Of a DNA stretch of 8,825 nucleotides, positions 5,930-8,825 are shown in pieces (position 1 is the first letter of the stretch; each line of letters starts with the position of its first letter). Both the position numbers and the translations under genes were made by a program. Origin of the DNA: an uncultured Oscillospiraceae bacterium (lineage in GTDB: Bacteria > Bacillota > Clostridia > Oscillospirales > Ruminococcaceae); assembly GCA_910587135.1 (NCBI GenBank), contig CAJULF010000083.1, positions 1 to 8,825 of the forward strand. The letters are read 5' to 3'. The notes under the pieces are model-generated. The model ran no database searches and was not told where the DNA came from. It saw nothing but the letters and a program-made list of their open reading frames with translations.

Positions 5930-7546
5930 TTATCCCATTTCCCAACAACCTTTAACAGCCGATATTTCACCGTCAACCTGTTCTTTTACCCCCGCTTCGG
6001 GAGCGAAAACGCTCCGATAGCTGTAAAGGCATACTCCCCCATAAGAGCGAAGCTCCAGAGCGTACCTTATCTGCCTTGCAAGTATATTCTCGTCCGTTAT
6101 CCACTCGGTTTTGCCCGCGCCCGCCCAAACGTCCTCCAGCCCCACCTTGGACACCGAAAGTCCTACCACAAGCGGTATGCCGCCCGCCTGAGCCATATCG
6201 TTCCACTGTGACGCGCAGGTTTCGTAGGGCTGCGCGGAATTGTTGAAACCATAATATATCTGCGGCATTACATAATCCAGATATCCCGACTGTGAACACC
6301 ACTTCTTTACGTCGGCGTACATCTGATTATAGTTGTTCTCAACGCTCCCCTGGCAGCTCACGCTGAACAGCGCGCTGCCGTTGGCGGACTTTACCGCGCT
6401 GTAAATGCCGCTCACCAGCTTATCGCAGTTCGCCAGCCTGAAAGCGGATATGGTGTCAAATCCGCTTTGGGAGTATGCTGCGCTGTCAAACGATGAATCC
6501 GTGGTGGGGTAAAAATAATCGTCGATATGCAGCCCGTCCACGTCGTAGTTAGCGACAATCTCAGCCGCTCCCCGCGCGATATATTCAATCACCTCATCGT
6601 AAGCGGGATTGAGGTAGTAATACCCGTTTACCGCCACGGCGCGTTTTCCGTCGGCAAAATCATTTATCTTGTATCCGCTCAGCGACGAAAGCTCCATCTC
6701 GGAGCAGCAGCGCAGCGGATTTATCCATGCCTGAAAGGACAGCCCGCGCTTGTGCGCCTCTTCAAGCATGACCTCCAGCGGGTCGAAATCGGGAGCCTTT
6801 CCGAGTGTTCCCGAAGCATATTTTGACGGAGGAAAAAGCTCCGACCCATAATATGCGTCACCGTGGGAGCGCACATGAACATACACCGTATTCAGTCCCA
6901 AATCCGCAATATTGTCGTACGCCGCGCCGATATTCCTCCTGAACGCGCTTTCCGACTGCCCCGTCAGCATTTCCGAAAGTTCTATGTAGGATATCCATAT
7001 TCCCTTTATTTCAGGGTAATTCAGCGTTTTATAGCTGTTTGTGCCCGTGTTTTCCGAGGGAATTTCCGTAGGTTCCTCAGTCGGAACAATTACGACTTTT
7101 GTTTCGGAAGTTGTTGCTTTTGTATAATCGGAGTTGCTTCCGGAAACCGCGGGCGGCTCGTCAACCGTCGGATCTGAGGAGCTTTCCGAAGAGGGTTTGG
7201 ATGGTTTGTCGGTCACTGCGGAAGTTGTTGAAGCCGGTCCGGAACTGCTCTGTGTGCCGACGGAGGACGTCTGCGGTAAAAACTCCCCCTGACCCCCGCT
7301 ATTTTCTTCGGGTTTGGATGGCTTGAAAATATCGGTTACAATCGGTTCGGCAGTCGTGCTTTCGGAGATGTCCGCTGTGGAATAAACCGCGGAGCTGTTT
7401 GAGCCGCCTGAAAAATCTGCGGAATCCGAAACGGAGTGCCCACCCGCGTCAATGATATTTATCTCCGACCGCTCCGCAATCCCCGAGGAACAGCCGCTGA
7501 AAACGATTACTGCGGCGCACAGCAATGCTCTGACAGTTTTTTTCAT
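5930..7546 (-). CDS. GHL10-family lipoprotein (DigH/YngK-like glycosidase)
   Basis: A 538-residue surface lipoprotein predicted to hydrolyse a glycan, most likely peptidoglycan strands. Residues 1-19 form a lipoprotein signal (MKK, hydrophobic core, then FSGC with lipidated Cys19). Residues about 25-175 are a Ser/Thr/Pro/Glu-rich stalk that would span the wall. Residues about 178-516 form a GHL10 (DUF187-type) barrel: EIKGIWISY at 179, LGLNTVYVHVR near 216-226, FQAWINPLR near 271, and the family signature YDVDGLHIDDYFYP at 334-347 with Asp337, His340, Asp342 and Asp343; later strands include DYVMPQIYYGF and GVCLYSYRS. E. coli DigH (YddW), which cuts peptidoglycan glycans lacking stem peptides, belongs to this family (established knowledge); the substrate here is inferred. 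I chose ATG 7546 because AGGGG is six bases upstream and a strong promoter lies at 7581-7609. The reading frame stays open to 7696, but that extension would include the promoter and replace the lipoprotein signal. First gene of the probable operon. Confidence 0.88.
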   Translation of the reverse strand: MKKTVRALLCAAVIVFSGCSSGIAERSEINIIDAGGHSVSDSADFSGGSNSSAVYSTADISESTTAEPIVTDIFKPSKPEENSGGQGEFLPQTSSVGTQSSSGPASTTSAVTDKPSKPSSESSSDPTVDEPPAVSGSNSDYTKATTSETKVVIVPTEEPTEIPSENTGTNSYKTLNYPEIKGIWISYIELSEMLTGQSESAFRRNIGAAYDNIADLGLNTVYVHVRSHGDAYYGSELFPPSKYASGTLGKAPDFDPLEVMLEEAHKRGLSFQAWINPLRCCSEMELSSLSGYKINDFADGKRAVAVNGYYYLNPAYDEVIEYIARGAAEIVANYDVDGLHIDDYFYPTTDSSFDSAAYSQSGFDTISAFRLANCDKLVSGIYSAVKSANGSALFSVSCQGSVENNYNQMYADVKKWCSQSGYLDYVMPQIYYGFNNSAQPYETCASQWNDMAQAGGIPLVVGLSVSKVGLEDVWAGAGKTEWITDENILARQIRYALELRSYGGVCLYSYRSVFAPEAGVKEQVDGEISAVKGCWEMG

Positions 7547-7580
7547 ATTTTTCCCCTGAATATACCCTATAATTAAATAC

Positions 7581-7609
7581 AGTATAACAGAAAAATCACC
7601 AAAAGTCAA
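7581..7609 (-). promoter_or_regulatory. Promoter of the three-gene wall/c-di-GMP cluster
   Basis: On the minus strand TTGACT (7609-7604) and TATACT (7586-7581) are separated by exactly 17 bases, a near-consensus sigma-A promoter. Transcription should begin near 7574, leaving a leader of under 30 bases with the AGGGG ribosome binding site. An A/T tract containing the palindrome TTTTTTAAAAAA (7623-7634) lies just upstream, where a promoter UP element would sit. Confidence 0.8.
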
Positions 7610-7753
7610 GTGCTGAAAAACCTTTTTTAAAAAAACCATTGTTGTGCTACAATAGATATTGGACGAGTTAATAAAAAAATATTGAGAGATAGGCAAAAAT
7701 CTGGTAAAATAGAGTTACCACACAAAATCGTACCGGAAAGAAGCCTATCCCTC

Positions 7754-8280
7754 ATGGATATTATAACACAAAACATGCGGTTTCGTCAATCCCTAATGAA
7801 GTACGCCAAGAAATATGGTGTAGCCAAGGCATCGCGCAAGTACAACAAAGCACGGTTGTAAATATACTTTTGGCTAAAACATTGGGATGGCAGTATAGAA
7901 TCGCTTGCCGAGTTGTCAGAGAAGTCGCACAGTCATCCAAACCGGCACACCGAAGAAGAGATCAAGATGATCCGCAACTACCGTTGTCGAAATCCTAAGT
8001 TTGGACTTACCGAGCTTTGGCACAGGCTAAGGAATAATGGCTACACTCGCCGCCCTGAAAGTCTTTACAGGGTAATGAAGAAGCTGGGACTACTGCCAAA
8101 TAAGCCCAAGCCGCCAAAACATAAGCCGAAGCCATACGAGCAGATAACTCACCCTGGAGAGCGCGTTCGGATTGATGTTAAAGTTGTTCCTCGAAAGTGC
8201 ATTACAGATTCCGAAATGAAACTCTATCAATATACAGCCATAGATGAGCTCGCGCGTATGCGCTTTCTGATATTGTACAA
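7754..8280 (+). pseudogene. 5' half of a DDE (rve, IS481/IS3-like) transposase, broken
   Basis: Reading from ATG 7754 the frame begins MDIITQNMRFRQSLMKYA and continues through a helix-turn-helix-like segment, but an in-frame TAA at 7859-7861 interrupts it. The same frame resumes at once with IYFWLKHWDG and runs to about 8280, covering an HTH part (IKMIRNYRCRNPKFGLTELWHRL), a basic Pro/Lys linker (KPKPPKHKPKP) and the start of the integrase core with the first catalytic Asp (RVRIDVK) and TAIDELARMRFL. After about 8266-8284 the homology stops, because the DNA turns into the reverse complement of a transposase C-terminus. The second Asp and the Glu of the DDE triad are missing from this copy. 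The gene is dead on two counts: a nonsense codon and loss of the 3' half. The family assignment is by pattern recognition only. Confidence 0.75.
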
Positions 8281-8634
8281 AGTTTTTAAAAATTCGATAG
8301 GCGACAACCAACCTAGCGAGCAAATGGAGAGGTTATTGCTCTGACAGGAGTAGAACTTGTTGTGCTCTTCACGGTGCAAACGCTCTACTTTAACATTATG
8401 ACGAGGGGTGTACGGTCGGATCAGCTTGTGCTTAACCCCAAGGTGATCCAGAGTACTCTCAAAAAGCGTTGGCATGTCTTTTTAGCAGGTGAGAAGCGGT
8501 TTGTGAATTCAAAACCGTTGTCCGTCTGAATACACTCAACCGTAATACCGCGCCGCTTAAACCACTTCACAACGCGCTTGGCGAAGTTCGCTAAGGGGTA
8601 TGTGCTCTGCTCTTCATAGCCATAGGAATGATTT
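8281..8634 (-). pseudogene. 3' half of a similar transposase, inverted and frameshifted
   Basis: On the minus strand, from 8634 leftward, one frame gives SYGYEEQSTYPLANFAK, then WFKRRG and the second catalytic Asp in QTDNGFEFTNRF (Asp codon near 8521). After FSPAKK the frame must shift: one base is missing near 8477-8483, beside a run of five Ts on the plus strand, and the neighbouring frame continues MPTLFESTLDHLG, HKLIRPYTPRHN and KVERLHREEHNKFYS, which holds the catalytic Glu. A usually invariant Gly in PRHNGKVER is Val here. About 20 residues seem lost near 8344 between FYSC and QSNNL, after which the C-terminal motif GWLSPIEFL is recognisable. This fragment contains the part of the protein absent from the plus-strand half, and its C-terminal end abuts that half's break point, tail to tail. 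Confidence 0.72.
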
Positions 8635-8825
8635 TGTCAATATTACTTTACACAATTTTCTCAAAAAATTCGAGTTTTTTTGAATATTGGTGATGATAAG
8701 TCCGCATAGCTGAAACGATCATACAACCACGTTTAAAGCTGCGTAATAATTACGCCGTTTCACTGCCGGTGGCACACCGCCAATCGCCGAACAAATTCGC
8801 CTATTGTTCCAATAGCTCATAAAGT
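8635..8825 (-). mobile_element. Right part of an IS3-like element, cut by the window edge
   Basis: The element's end is proposed at 8635, where the plus strand reads TGTCAATATTACTTTACA, a TG-starting terminus of the kind found in IS3-family elements. It would lie about 85 bases beyond the stop codon of the transposase fragment. The other end is outside the window, so the inverted repeat and any target duplication cannot be checked. The insertion would fall inside the inverted transposase remnant on its left. Confidence 0.4.
8719..8823 (-). CDS. C-terminal end of an IS3-like transposase (partial)
   Basis: Only the last 34 codons are present; the gene enters from the right edge. The fragment reads FMSYWNNRRICSAIGG, then VPPAVKRRNYYAALN, and ends in TGA at 8721-8719. 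The pattern Tyr-Trp-Asn-Asn-x-Arg-Ile followed by Gly-Gly-x-Pro-Pro is typical of the end of IS3-family integrase domains. Whether the gene is intact outside the window cannot be judged. Its frame and sequence differ from the neighbouring transposase halves, so it belongs to a different element. Confidence 0.6.
   Translation of the reverse strand, partial: FMSYWNNRRICSAIGGVPPAVKRRNYYAALNVVV

Larger units (their letters stand above)
7640..8825. mobile_element. Decayed, nested insertion-sequence region
   Basis: The whole right end is made of transposase remnants in opposite orientations: an interrupted 5' half on the plus strand, a frameshifted 3' half on the minus strand, and the end of an IS3-like element on the minus strand reaching the window edge. 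I could not find matching terminal inverted repeats, so the left limit, set just before the first transposase leader, is approximate. Positions about 7640-7753 between the cluster promoter and the first transposase start hold no gene I can support. Confidence 0.7.

Noticed and set aside
7547..7696. A 50-codon N-terminal extension of the lipoprotein
   Set aside because: It would run through the promoter at 7581-7609 and the ribosome binding site, and would bury the lipoprotein signal peptide inside the protein.

Overview
The window looks like a chromosomal stretch from a low-to-mid GC member of the Clostridia (Firmicutes), most like Ruminococcus or a related Oscillospiraceae genus. That placement is an inference from four things: consensus sigma-A type promoters with 17-base spacers, strong purine-rich ribosome binding sites, a cytoplasmic LacI-type sensor fused to a GGDEF domain, and secreted proteins with Ser/Thr/Pro/Glu-rich linkers. 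No ribosomal RNA or housekeeping protein is present to fix the taxonomy.

Layout, left to right. Positions 1-590 are non-coding except for a complete tRNA-Leu (anticodon UAA, CCA encoded) on the minus strand. It has its own near-consensus promoter, and there are two hairpins, one on each side of the tRNA gene. Positions 591-7546 hold three genes, all on the minus strand and probably transcribed together from a strong promoter at 7581-7609. In transcription order they are (1) a lipoprotein with a Ser/Thr/Pro-rich stalk and a GHL10 glycoside-hydrolase-like barrel, (2) a large secreted protein whose N-terminal part looks like a degenerate copy of the same barrel and whose C-terminal part is an intact zinc N-acetylmuramoyl-L-alanine amidase, and (3) a soluble diguanylate cyclase with a LacI/GalR-type ligand-binding domain, a GAF-like region and a GGDEF domain. 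Positions about 7640-8825 are a graveyard of insertion sequences: the 5' half of a DDE transposase on the plus strand, the 3' half of a similar transposase on the minus strand, and the 3' end of an IS3-like transposase running off the right edge.

How the genes may work together (inference). The amidase would strip stem peptides from peptidoglycan. The GHL10 lipoprotein belongs to a family that includes E. coli DigH (YddW), which cleaves glycan strands that lack stem peptides. The two could therefore act in sequence on the same substrate at the cell surface. The third gene would add a cytoplasmic c-di-GMP signal tuned by an unknown ligand, perhaps a sugar or wall fragment. The most interesting points are the tandem of an apparently active and an apparently dead GHL10 barrel, the link to an amidase, and the co-directional c-di-GMP sensor that lacks the usual product-inhibition site.
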